The notes under the pieces were generated by a model. The model searched no databases. It saw only the letters and a program-made list of their open reading frames with translations, and had not been told where the DNA came from. 64,000 bases of DNA from positions 1,364,001-1,428,000 of the forward strand of contig JBBCGL010000001.1 in assembly GCA_037200385.1 (NCBI GenBank), written 5' to 3'. Origin of the DNA: Rhizomicrobium sp. GTDB taxonomy: Bacteria > Pseudomonadota > Alphaproteobacteria > Micropepsales > Micropepsaceae. The translations under genes were made by a program, and so were the position numbers. The first letter of the stretch is position 1; each line of letters begins with the position of its first letter. Positions 1 through 9,600 of the stretch are shown in pieces.

Positions 1-1769
1 TAGAGGGAGCCGATCGCGAGAACGTCGAGCCCCGTACCCATGAAGCAGCGAAAGGCTTCATCGGGTGAGCAGACGATCGGCTCTCCGCGAATGTTGAAGC
101 TCGTATTCACCAACACCGGGCAGCCCGTGTGCCGGGCGAAGGCCGAGATAAGCGCGTGAAAGCGCGGATTGGTCTCGGAGTCGACGGTCTGAACGCGAGC
201 CGTATAATCCACATGCGTCACAGCCGGGATCTGCGACCGCGGAACGTTGAGTTTGTCTATGCCGAAAAGAGCTTCTTGGTCCGGGGTCATCGCCCGGCGG
301 TGTTGTTCCGCCACCGCTGCGACGAGCAACATGTATGGGCTTGAGGAATCGAGGTCGAACCAGCGGCCCACTTCCTCGCGCAGCACTGCGGGCGCGAAGG
401 GCCGGAACGACTCCCTGAATTTGACCTTGAGATTCAACTCCGACTGCATCGCAGGCGAGCGTGGATCGGCCAGAATGGAGCGATTGCCGAGCGCGCGCGG
501 GCCGAACTCCATTTGGCCTTGGAACCACCCCAGAGCCTTGCCCTGGGCGAGATCGGACGCCGCCCGTTCAACCAATTCCTGCTCGCCAAGGCGGGTGAAA
601 GTCGCTCCCGCCGCCTGAAGGCGCAAAGATGTCTCGTCATCGTCGAACGAAGGACCGAGAAGCGCACCCCTCATCCCGTCTCGTGGGCCGCTCACGTGCC
701 TCCGGCCCCCCTTATAGAGGTGGTATGCGGCCAAGGCAGCGCCAAGCGCACCGCCCGCATCTCCGGCTGCCGGCTGGATCCAGAGGTTCTTGAATCGACC
801 ATCGCGGAGAATTCTCCCGTTGGCGACGCAGTTCAAAGCAACACCACCGGCAAGACACAAATTGCGGGCGCCACTATCGGCTGCAAGCGACCGCGTAAGG
901 CGAAGCATCACCTCTTCCGTCACCGCCTGAATTGAGGCAGCCAGGTCCATATGACGCTGCGTCAGCGGCTCTTCAGGATCGCGAGGAGGCCCACCGAACA
1001 GACGGTCGAAGCGGGGTCCGGTCATCTTGAGACCCGTGCAATAGTCGAAATAGGACTGATCAAGCCGGAAGGTCCCGTCAGGCTTAAGATCGATCAGATT
1101 GTCGAGGATCGTGTTGGCATATTTGGGTTGCCCGTAAGGCGCCAACCCCATCACCTTGTACTCGCCTGAATTCACCCTGAACCCGGTATAGTAGGTGAAA
1201 GCGGAGTATAAGAGGCCGAGGGAGTGGGGAAAATAGAGCTCCTTTTCGATCACGAGGTCGGCACCCCGGCCGAACCCGGCCGAGGTCGTCGTCCATTCTC
1301 CGACACCGTCCATCGTAAGAATTGCGGCCTCGTCAAAAGGCGACGGAAAAAAAGCGGAGGCGGCGTGACTTTGGTGATGCTCGCAAAATAGCAAGCGATC
1401 TTCTCCGTCGAAATCCGGCGCGATTTTTCGCAGTTCGTCGCAGAGCAGCGTCTTCTGAAACAATTTTCCATTCAGCCAGAGCGGAATGGCCTGGCGGAAC
1501 GAGCGGAAACCCTTCGGTGCGGACGCAAGGTAGGTTCCCAGAAGCCGTTCGAACTTGCGAAACGGTTTGTCATAGAAGGCCACATAGTCGACATCTTCCA
1601 GTCCGCCGCCCGAGGCCTTCAGGCAATAGTGCAGCGCGTTGCGAGGGAAGCCGGCGTCATGCTTTTTCCGGGTGAAACGTTCTTCCTGCGCGGCTGCAAC
1701 GATCCGGCCGTCGTCTATCAGCGCGGCCGCGCCATCGTGATAGAATGCCGAGATGCCTACGATGCGCAT
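1..1769 (-). CDS. NodU/CmcH-family O-carbamoyltransferase (3' end cut by window edge)
   Basis: The family transfers a carbamoyl group from carbamoyl phosphate to a hydroxyl of a small molecule or sugar. The reading frame is open from the ATG at 1769 to the left edge. The N-terminus has the family opening GISAFYHDGAAALI followed by AAAQEERFTRKKHD. Further on are a GVGEWTT-like segment, YKVMGLAPYG, the CLAGGVALNCVANG block and, close to the left edge, VNTSFNIRGEPIVCSPDEAF. About 590 residues are visible and only a short C-terminal tail should be missing. It is the last visible gene of a minus-strand operon headed by the phosphopantetheinyl transferase, so a role in carbamoylating the cluster product is plausible but inferred. 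An alternative is carbamoylation of a surface sugar, since SxtJ-like and SGNH partners also occur with polysaccharide genes. Confidence 0.88.
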   Translation of the reverse strand, partial: MRIVGISAFYHDGAAALIDDGRIVAAAQEERFTRKKHDAGFPRNALHYCLKASGGGLEDVDYVAFYDKPFRKFERLLGTYLASAPKGFRSFRQAIPLWLNGKLFQKTLLCDELRKIAPDFDGEDRLLFCEHHQSHAASAFFPSPFDEAAILTMDGVGEWTTTSAGFGRGADLVIEKELYFPHSLGLLYSAFTYYTGFRVNSGEYKVMGLAPYGQPKYANTILDNLIDLKPDGTFRLDQSYFDYCTGLKMTGPRFDRLFGGPPRDPEEPLTQRHMDLAASIQAVTEEVMLRLTRSLAADSGARNLCLAGGVALNCVANGRILRDGRFKNLWIQPAAGDAGGALGAALAAYHLYKGGRRHVSGPRDGMRGALLGPSFDDDETSLRLQAAGATFTRLGEQELVERAASDLAQGKALGWFQGQMEFGPRALGNRSILADPRSPAMQSELNLKVKFRESFRPFAPAVLREEVGRWFDLDSSSPYMLLVAAVAEQHRRAMTPDQEALFGIDKLNVPRSQIPAVTHVDYTARVQTVDSETNPRFHALISAFARHTGCPVLVNTSFNIRGEPIVCSPDEAFRCFMGTGLDVLAIGSL

Positions 1770-1848
1770 CGCAGGTATGACGGGACATCGTGCGGCCGCC
1801 GCGACCTTCGCCACGACGACCTCAAATCCGCCGCGCTGAACCGCGCCA

Positions 1849-2088
1849 TCAGTATTGACCCTTCATCGAATTCGGCGGCGGACCAGGCGGCACGCGACCA
1901 ACCCAGTAGCTGGCGGCGTGCGGATCAAAGCGCAGCGCCAACGGATCCCTTCGCACCAACCGAACCAGCACGCCTACCAGTGTAACCACAGCATAGAAGA
2001 TGAACCCGAATACGATCAATTGCGCAGCGTAGCGGAAGAGACTTCCCAGCCGGACATGCGTCTGTTGCGGAGTCCTTCGTTCTGCCAT
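1849..2088 (-). CDS. small SxtJ-like membrane protein
   Basis: This 79-residue protein has one clear hydrophobic segment (about residues 19-42). After it comes a tail with RRDPLALRFDPHAASYWVGR and a PPGPPPNSM end. The tail resembles the conserved end of SxtJ-type proteins that sit beside carbamoyltransferases; I recognise this from memory and have not searched it. The ATG at 2088 was chosen as the first good start. The gene lies 79 bases upstream of the carbamoyltransferase and 122 bases downstream of the SGNH gene on the same strand. The function of this family is not known to me. A membrane partner or anchor for the carbamoyltransferase is the obvious guess. SxtJ proteins are usually longer, so this may be a short variant. 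Confidence 0.7.
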   Translation of the reverse strand: MAERRTPQQTHVRLGSLFRYAAQLIVFGFIFYAVVTLVGVLVRLVRRDPLALRFDPHAASYWVGRVPPGPPPNSMKGQY

Positions 2089-2210
2089 TCGACCGACAAT
2101 CTCCCGGATTGCTGGATGTCGCCACGCTATGCTCGGCGCTCATGCCACAGAGAACCCGCAGAATTCAACCTGTCAAGGCCCGTCCAAGCCAAGTATCCGA
2201 CGGGTTGATT

Positions 2211-4190
2211 CTAAAGCCAAATCGCCGAAGCGCAGAGCGCGTTCTCGACGGATTGGCGCATCCGGGCCAGATCCGAACCGTATGCAGCTATCGAGAACGC
2301 CCGCTCATTCTGGCGATATCGGTCCACGTGACGCTCATGAATTCCGATCAGCTCCAGGATGCGCAACAGCAGCCGATCCAACGCCTCGATATGCCCCGCG
2401 GCGGCCTCTTGGCGGCTTTGCGCGATCACGATGGCGACGACCAGTCCTTCGATCAGTCTCTCGATGTCCCAGCGTGCATACAGCATGGAAAGTCTCGACT
2501 GGGTTCCATAGCGGAAAGCCTCACGCGTATACCACCGCGTGACGGTTCGGATCCGCTCGCCGATCGTCGGCCGGAAGATCGCGCTATCGGACGTCAGCTG
2601 GTCTCTCACCTTCTCGATGATAGCGCGTTGATACGCCCCTCTGAGATCGAGATCGATGTCGAGCGGCTCACCGTTCTGCCGCAAGATGATTTTCTCATAG
2701 TCGTTCGACGAAAAGCGGATCGGCTCAAGCAGAGGGGCAGCCGAGAGGCGGCCGGCGAGACCGGCGTTTTCATACGCCGCCGAATAGCCGCGGAGCACGC
2801 GGTAGAGAAAGAATTCCGGGAACGACAGGATTTCGTGGCTCATGGGAATCCATGACCCCGAGAATTCGATGTTGGCGGTGAAGATCGGATGCTGCCGATT
2901 CGACTCGAAAAAGTTTTTGATGCACGCGCCGAGCTTCTCATCAGCGGGAGGGTCGCTGGGATGCGCATGTCGTTGGCCCTCCACAAGCGCCGCAATTTGC
3001 AAGCGATCGATCGGCCAATCCATGCAGTAGTAGTCGATCAGCGTCTGCCCTGGAGCGTACAGGTAATTGGGCGTCGGCAGCGTAATCTCAAGGCGCGAGC
3101 CCTCGACCAAACCGGTCGCACGATGATCGTCCCGGATGAGCTGCGCCAAAGCGAGCGCGATCCTTTCGTGGCCGGCTCCGGTCGGATGGCAATAGTCGAT
3201 AAAATGCTCGGCAGTCAGGATCGGCGCCAAGTCGAGAATGCGGACGTCGCTGTTCGAGGCGAACGTCGCAATCGCGTCACGATATTTCTCGTGTATCCGG
3301 TAGACCGAACCGTCCGCTTCAAGCGCCTGCCGCCCCAGATCGGCGGCTCCTTCGCGATCATCGCGCCATTCCATGAGCCGCGCGAGATTGTACAATATGA
3401 TGCTATCGTAGCCGGGAAACTGCCCGAGCAAAGCCCGCAGCTGGCGTTCTCCAGCCAAGTCGCCCAGCCGGGCCCGCGCGCAGGCCAGATTGTGCCTGGC
3501 GATGAAGCCCGCGACCCCGGCAGTCGGCGCGACCGGCTGCCACGACGCGATAGCCTCGGCCCAGCGCCCCGCGGTATAATGCCCGATCCCGCCACTCAAT
3601 CGCTCCGCGATGTCGTCAGCCGGCTGATTCTTGATCTCATAACCCAATCGATCCAGATCATCCAAGTAGCACATGTATGAGCTGTTCGGGGTTCCAACAC
3701 CGCACGGGAACCGGGCATTCGCGACCGGGTTGATGAGAATGACCTTCGTCCCCTGACGCGTGGCGCGGCGAACGATGGACCGCAAGTTCTTGCGGAATTC
3801 CAGTGGCGTGGTCGCCGGGGCTGGCGGCGCAACCCGATGTTGGAACCGAAAGCGCGGCGGTGAAAGGACGGGACGAAACTGCCTCGCCGGCGGCCTTGTG
3901 ATCCAAGCCGTTAAGCTTGCCTTGGCCGGGCTGTAGTAGCCCTTTTGAGCCGAGTGAGCGCCTTCGTTGTTCCCCAAATAGATGATCAGGTAATCGGTGC
4001 GCTCCTGCGCGCCGACCGCGTGAAAGAAGCGGCTCGCGTCGGCCGACGTGAAGCCCGGCACCGCATAGTTCGATAGCTGGACGTCCATCTCCTCACGCAG
4101 ATGAGCGAGCAGCCTGGCGGGATAGCAGTCTCTTCCAAGGCCGATGCCGCTGCTGCTCGAGTCCCCCAGAATCGCAATTCGAAGTGGCAT
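2211..4190 (-). CDS. SGNH/GDSL-type hydrolase-like protein with a large unknown C-terminal region
   Basis: The protein has 659 residues. The N-terminal half shows an SGNH-hydrolase plan: a nucleophile block AILGDSSSSG with Ser11, a NYAVPG block, an IIYLGNNEG block in the place of the usual GxND, and a late DYCHPTGAGH block supplying the Asp-x-x-His pair near residue 340. Between these blocks is a helical stretch (about residues 195-300) that looks TPR-like. The last 300 or so residues match nothing I recognise. SGNH enzymes cleave or transfer esters such as acetyl groups. No signal peptide is evident, so the protein is probably cytoplasmic. It lies 57 bases downstream of the phosphopantetheinyl transferase gene in the same operon. 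A deacylase or acyltransferase acting on the cluster product is possible; a polysaccharide role cannot be excluded. Confidence 0.72.
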   Translation of the reverse strand: MPLRIAILGDSSSSGIGLGRDCYPARLLAHLREEMDVQLSNYAVPGFTSADASRFFHAVGAQERTDYLIIYLGNNEGAHSAQKGYYSPAKASLTAWITRPPARQFRPVLSPPRFRFQHRVAPPAPATTPLEFRKNLRSIVRRATRQGTKVILINPVANARFPCGVGTPNSSYMCYLDDLDRLGYEIKNQPADDIAERLSGGIGHYTAGRWAEAIASWQPVAPTAGVAGFIARHNLACARARLGDLAGERQLRALLGQFPGYDSIILYNLARLMEWRDDREGAADLGRQALEADGSVYRIHEKYRDAIATFASNSDVRILDLAPILTAEHFIDYCHPTGAGHERIALALAQLIRDDHRATGLVEGSRLEITLPTPNYLYAPGQTLIDYYCMDWPIDRLQIAALVEGQRHAHPSDPPADEKLGACIKNFFESNRQHPIFTANIEFSGSWIPMSHEILSFPEFFLYRVLRGYSAAYENAGLAGRLSAAPLLEPIRFSSNDYEKIILRQNGEPLDIDLDLRGAYQRAIIEKVRDQLTSDSAIFRPTIGERIRTVTRWYTREAFRYGTQSRLSMLYARWDIERLIEGLVVAIVIAQSRQEAAAGHIEALDRLLLRILELIGIHERHVDRYRQNERAFSIAAYGSDLARMRQSVENALCASAIWL

Positions 4191-4247
4191 CGGTTGGCGC
4201 CTTTGGGAAGCTCATGCGGGAGAACGTTTGCCGCTCAATTTCCCGCT

Positions 4248-4922
4248 TCACTTGCCAGGACCGGGAAGCGTAAGGGCGGCCAGGACGTAATCCTGGGTCA
4301 TGCGGAAGCGGCCTCGAAAATGCCTCGTCAAAGGCCAAGGCTGGCGACGGGGATTCATCTCGATATCAAATACTCCTTCATTCGGAACGACAGAGACATT
4401 CGCATCCTGGAACCCCAAATAGCGGCGGCCGGCAGAGGAAGGCAGCGCCTTATAGAGGCACTCCTTCGCACTGAATACGAGCGTCGGCCAATCGGCCAAG
4501 GAGCCATCCGCAGGAGGGGCTGCGTTTTTGATCCAACGTTGTTCGGCTGGTGTGCAGATATGGGAAACCAACTCTGGGCCGATGGCACGGCGTCGTTCGG
4601 CATCTATCCCAATTCCGGCAAAGGCGTCTTGCCACGCAACTGCGGCCGCGCAGAAACCTCCGCTGTGCGTGATGCTTGCGACAACGCCGACCGGCCACAC
4701 CGGCGCGCGATCGGGACCCACCGAAAGGATATCCGTCGAGAGGCCCAGCACCTGCAGCGCACGTCGCGCGCAGGCTCGGCCGGCCCGGAATTCCCGGCGG
4801 CGCTTCTCGACCGCTCGTTCCAGGAAGACCTCCTCTTCGCTTCGGTGCGGCGTGTTCCACATGTCCGGGGTCGCTTGCTCGACAACCGCCGGTAGAGGAA
4901 GCAAGTCTCGCATCGTGGACAC
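4248..4922 (-). CDS. 4'-phosphopantetheinyl transferase (EntD/Sfp type)
   Basis: The enzyme converts apo carrier proteins to holo form with the phosphopantetheine arm of CoA. The 224-residue protein has the EntD-type RRREFRAGRACARRAL segment, an ASITHSGG block, the metal-binding GIDAE motif and the FSAKECLYK motif with the catalytic Glu and Lys. Length fits the family. A GGAGG ribosome-binding site at 4931-4935 lies 8 bases before the GTG at 4922, whereas it is 17 bases from the in-frame ATG at 4913, so the GTG is preferred. It is divergent from the radical SAM/NRPS genes and should activate the four carrier domains encoded at 6667-20759. It also heads the operon that ends with the carbamoyltransferase. 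Confidence 0.93.
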   Translation of the reverse strand: MSTMRDLLPLPAVVEQATPDMWNTPHRSEEEVFLERAVEKRRREFRAGRACARRALQVLGLSTDILSVGPDRAPVWPVGVVASITHSGGFCAAAVAWQDAFAGIGIDAERRRAIGPELVSHICTPAEQRWIKNAAPPADGSLADWPTLVFSAKECLYKALPSSAGRRYLGFQDANVSVVPNEGVFDIEMNPRRQPWPLTRHFRGRFRMTQDYVLAALTLPGPGK

Positions 4923-5068
4923 AACCGTCGCCTCCGAGATTTGTAGGTTCTTGATGGCGATAAGACTACGAATTTATCCGCATTCCTTGTCTGTCATAGG
5001 CAAGACTCCGGCTCAAATTCATACTATGCTGATGCTAGTCTTTGAGTTTGAATATTGGCGGTGATGGC
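4923..5068. promoter_or_regulatory. divergent promoter region of the biosynthetic cluster
   Basis: This 146-base gap separates the minus-strand phosphopantetheinyl transferase operon from the plus-strand radical SAM/NRPS operon. It must hold promoters for both directions unless they lie inside genes. It is visibly more AT-rich than the flanks. A short inverted repeat, CTTG-N11-CAAG around 4985-5003, is the only operator-like structure I see. No match to a Fur box is convincing. No regulator gene is present in the visible cluster. Confidence 0.45.
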
Positions 5069-6523
5069 ATGCAGGGCGCTATCAGCACGGTGGCGGAGAT
5101 GCGCGAGCATATCCGCAGCAGGCGGGGACGAAGGCAGTCGAACAAGGTTCTGCATGCTCATCCGTCGCCCCTTTTCTGGCGCGACCCTGAAGCCCCCGTG
5201 GTCGACATCATCAACAATCCGGCCGTGTCTGGAGGGGGACCCGTCAGCCTCTACGTAGCTACGCCCTACTGTCTTCCGACGAATCCTACCCGTTGCGGGT
5301 TCTGCCTGTTTCCGAGCGAGGACTACCATCGCTCTTCGCAGCTGGACGAATACCTCCACTACCTCTCGTTGGAATGCGACTTGTACCGTCCGCACGTCGG
5401 AAGCCTTCCGGTTACCAGCGTCTATTTCGGCGGGGGAACGGCCAACCTCTATCGAGATGGAGTCTATCGCCAGCTCTGCGACGTGGTGCGAAAGCTCTTT
5501 CCTCTGCTCAGCGCGGACGCAGAGATCACGCTCGAAGGCATCCCACAGCTCTTCAATGATCGAAAACTGCGCGCGATGAAGGACGCCGGGATCAACCGCG
5601 TCAGCATTGGCGTTCAACAGCTCCAGGATCGGTTGATCAAGTTTTCGGGACGGAACCAGACGGCCGACCAGGTTTACCGGACCTTGGCTTGGTGCGCGGA
5701 GAACGACGTCGTCACCAGCGTCGATCTGATCTTTGGCTGGCCCACTCAGACGCTTGAGGACATGCTCGGCGACCTGGAGATCCTGGTGGATCTCGGCGTT
5801 CGCCACATCACCCATTACGAGTTGAATGTCGCGGGACGAAGCGACTTCGCCAGGACGCACCGCGACTCGCTCCCAAGCATCGAGGACAATCTTCAGATGT
5901 ACCGGGCGGGCCGGGATTTCCTTCTCTCTCGTGGCTTCCGCCAAGCGACGCCATACGACTTCGAGAAACGGGATCCATCGTCGCCTCGGCAAGGGACCTA
6001 CGCTTACGAAGAGGCGACCCGCAATTTTACCTACGACGGAGCCGAGCAGAAGCGAGTGCCGCAGATGCTTGGACTGGGCTTCGCCGCTGTGTCGATCTTC
6101 CCTGGATCCGCCCGCGATCCCGGCGCCGCTTATATGAACCCGACGACCGTGGCGGATTATGCGAAGGCTTTGGAGGCCGGCCGCTTCCCGGCAAATCGTT
6201 TCTTTGCGTATTCAGAGAAAGACCGTCATCTCCTGGCGATTTTCCAGAGCCTGCAATCCATGCGGATAGACCGGCGCGGTTATCGCGCGGTCTTCGGCGA
6301 AGACGTCTACGAGGAGTTCTCTCTCGTCTGGGAGGCGCTACGCGAGGAGGGCTGGCTCTCGGCAACCGAGGACTTCCTGGAGACGATAGGCGACGGCGTG
6401 TTCTTCACACCGCTTATTCAAGCCATCCTGGCGCAGGAGCGGGTGAAGGAAATTCAGCAGCAGAGTTCGGGCAAACCGGCGAGACCGATGGTTCAGCTGC
6501 GCGTCCAGCCGACAAGTACCTAA
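5069..6523 (+). CDS. HemN-like radical SAM protein with atypical CX7CX2C cluster motif
   Basis: The 484-residue protein follows the HemN/HemW plan. It has ATPYC..., a GGGTANLY block matching the SAM-binding GGGT, TLEGIPQLF, and the RVSIGVQQLQD...FSGRNQT block. The cysteines that should bind the 4Fe-4S cluster are Cys68, Cys76 and Cys79, spaced CX7CX2C rather than the canonical CX3CX2C. The aromatic residue before the last Cys (GFC) is conserved. HemN-like proteins in biosynthetic clusters methylate or cyclopropanate unactivated carbons, or act on other substrates. True haem synthesis is unlikely because a standard hemN lies at 42157-43485. I chose the ATG at 5069; a TTG nine codons earlier (5042) is possible. 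It is 143 bases upstream of the NRPS gene and is probably co-transcribed. Confidence 0.85.
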   Translation: MQGAISTVAEMREHIRSRRGRRQSNKVLHAHPSPLFWRDPEAPVVDIINNPAVSGGGPVSLYVATPYCLPTNPTRCGFCLFPSEDYHRSSQLDEYLHYLSLECDLYRPHVGSLPVTSVYFGGGTANLYRDGVYRQLCDVVRKLFPLLSADAEITLEGIPQLFNDRKLRAMKDAGINRVSIGVQQLQDRLIKFSGRNQTADQVYRTLAWCAENDVVTSVDLIFGWPTQTLEDMLGDLEILVDLGVRHITHYELNVAGRSDFARTHRDSLPSIEDNLQMYRAGRDFLLSRGFRQATPYDFEKRDPSSPRQGTYAYEEATRNFTYDGAEQKRVPQMLGLGFAAVSIFPGSARDPGAAYMNPTTVADYAKALEAGRFPANRFFAYSEKDRHLLAIFQSLQSMRIDRRGYRAVFGEDVYEEFSLVWEALREEGWLSATEDFLETIGDGVFFTPLIQAILAQERVKEIQQQSSGKPARPMVQLRVQPTST

Positions 6524-6666
6524 CCGATTGGACCAAACCAGTCCTGACGAATTTGAGCCGATGGATGGGTGGGTAAGCTCGACATCGGCAGCGGGCGAGC
6601 GAAGTGCGGATAGCGCCATGGAGTGGTGATGAGCATGGTCAGACGACCTTCGCAGGAACACCGCAG

Positions 6667-9600
6667 ATGATCCCGCGCGGTTCCGCACGCGAGGGAGAGG
6701 CGGTAAGGGCTTTGAGTCCCGCGGGGAAGCGCGAACTGCTCGCGCGGCTTCTGCGGGAGCGGGAGACTGGGGCATCGCTCGCGCTCCGGCCGGAGCCGGG
6801 CGGACGCCATGAACCGTTCCCGCTCACGGACGTCCAGCAGGCATACCTTCTCGGTCGCAGCGGGTACGGCGAACTCAGTGGCGTGGGGGTTCATGGCTAT
6901 GTCGAAATCGATTGCCTCGACCTCAATGTTACGAGGCTCGAAGACGCGTGGCGCAAGCTCATCGAGCGGCACGACATGCTCCGAGCCGTCATTCTGTCGG
7001 ATGGTCGCCAGTGCGTTCGCCCTTTCGAAGAAGCACCGCGCTTCGACATCCCGTGCGACGACTGGCGAGGTGTCGAGCCCCGGGAGATCGATATCAGGAC
7101 CGCGAAAATCCGGGAGGAGATGTCGCATGAGGTGAGGCCGGCCGACGGCGGCTATCTCTTCGACTTCCGATCCGCGCGTATCGACGATCGCACGACGCGA
7201 CTCTTTCTGAGCGTCGACTTGCTGAATCTCGACCTGGGAAGTCTGGTTATCTTGGTGCGAGAATGGCGGCTGCTCTACGAACAACCCGAGGCCAGGCTTT
7301 CGCCGCTCCCGATCGGTTATCGCGACTACGCCCGTGCGCTTGAGGACGAGGGCAAGTCGCGCCAAGGCTTGAGCGCACTCGAATTTTGGCGGGCACGCCT
7401 TTCGACGCTGCCGCCAAAGCCCGAACTTGCGCATCGCATCGCCGCGAACGCCCTGCGCAAGCCGCGTTTCGTCCGGCGGACGCTGCGGATGTCGCGCCAG
7501 AAATTTGCGCAGTTCGAAAACCGGGCTCGAGGGCATGGTCTGACGCCGTCGTCCGCTCTGCTGGCCGCCTATGCCGAGGTTCTCGCGCTGTACGGGCGCA
7601 ACACTGCGCTCACCATCAACGTGACGCTTTTCAATCGTCGACCGTTCCATCCCGCCGTCCACGATCTGGTCGGCGATTTCACCTCGATGATGCCGGTGGA
7701 CTTCCATGCCGAAACCGGCGGCTTCGTATTGCGGGCAAAGGCGATGCAAGTGCGGCTGTGGGAGGGTATGGAAAAGAGCGCGGTCAGCGGTGTGCGGATT
7801 CGCCGGGAATTCCGGCGCCAGCGCGGCCTGCGCGGAGAAGCGGACCTCAGCGTCGTCTTTACGAGTGCGCTGGGGATCGCACCCCAGGGCGACGGGCTCG
7901 CCAGCTTCGGACGTGTGAGGTTCGCAGTTTCCCAGACGCCGCAAGTCGAACTCGACTATCAAGTCGTTCCGGAGCCGGACGGCGCCGTGCTGCACAATTG
8001 GGACGCGGTCGAGGAGCTCTTTCCCGAGGGACTGATCGACCGCATGCAGGCTTCATTTGCCCGACTTGTCGATCTGCTGGCTCTCGAAGACGCGGCTTGG
8101 GAGCGAGAGACCCTCGACATCTGCGATCCCATCGATCTGCAGCCACGGATCGAAGCGAACCGCACGGCAGCGGTTGTTGTGCCGGCGCGTCTCGAAGACG
8201 CCTTCGAGCGCCAGACCAACCGCAGACCCGACCGTATGGCTCTGGTCGATCTTGCGAGTTCGATGTCCTATGGCGCGTTGTTGGGCGCGGCAGGCTCCTT
8301 GGCGAAGCGACTACGCGAGGCGGGCGTCGCGCGGGGCGACCGCGTGGGGATTCTGGCGCGAGAGAAGCGGGAACAGCTGATCGGCGTTCTGGGCACCCTG
8401 AAGGCGGGCGGCGCATACGTCCCGCTCGCCACGGACGCACCGCCCGCGCGCCGTGCCGCGCTGCTTGCCGCGGTGGGCGCCCGTGCGGTCTGTACCGACG
8501 GGTCGTGCGATCCCGCGGAGCGAGATGAAGCGCGCAGTTGGGTTTCCATTCGAACGGCGATGGACGACGCATCGCACGGCACGGGCGAAGTCGACGCCGA
8601 GGATCTGGCCTATGTGATTTTCACCTCGGGTTCGACGGGCCGGCCGAAGGGCGTCGCTGTCCGGCATCGGGCGGCGTGGAATACCATCCGCGACCTCAAC
8701 GAACGCTTCGAGATCGGCGCCGCGGATCGCGTCCTGGCCGTTTCAAGCCTCGCCTTCGATCTGTCCGTATACGACATATTCGGCCTCCTCGGATCCGGCG
8801 GCGCCGTCGTGGCACCAGCTTTCGATCGTACCAGCAACCCCGCTCATTGGCTCGAACTGATCGAGAATTGTGGCGTAACGGTCTGGAATTCCGTTCCGGC
8901 TCTCATGACCCTCCTCGTCGACGAACTCGAACGGCGCGGCGTCGAGGAGATGGGCGGCTCCCTGCGTCTGGTCCTTCTGAGTGGCGACTGGATTCCCATC
9001 GGCTTGCCCGATCGTATCCGGCGGCTGTGGCCGAAGGCGAAAATCTACAGCCTCGGCGGCGCCACCGAGGCTGGGATATGGTCGACGATTTTCAAGATCG
9101 ATGCCATCGACCAGACTTGGCCAAGCATCCCTTACGGCAAGCCGCTGACGAACCAGCACTTCCGGATCGTCGACCGTCGCGGTGTCGATCGCCCGACCCA
9201 TGTTCCCGGGGAATTGTGGATCGGAGGCGAAAGCCTCGCGCAGGGCTATTGGGACGATCCCGACCGCACCGAAGCAGCGTTCGTCGTCGACGCGCGCACC
9301 GGCCAGCGTTACTACCGGACCGGCGACGCGTGCCGCTACCGGCCCGACGGCCACGTGGAGATCCTCGGTCGTCTGGACCGGCAAGTGAAGATCCGGGGAC
9401 ACCGGATCGAGCCGGGCGAGGTGGAAAGCGTGCTACGGCAGGATGCACGGGTGCGTGACGTCGTGGTCGATGTCCGCGGCGAGGCGCCCGACCGGCAGCG
9501 GCTGGTGGCCTGGGTGATTGTCGACGACGCCACGATGGCCGCCGAACTGGTGAGCGATCTCAAACGCCGGGCGGCGGCAGGCCTTCCGGTCTACATGGTG

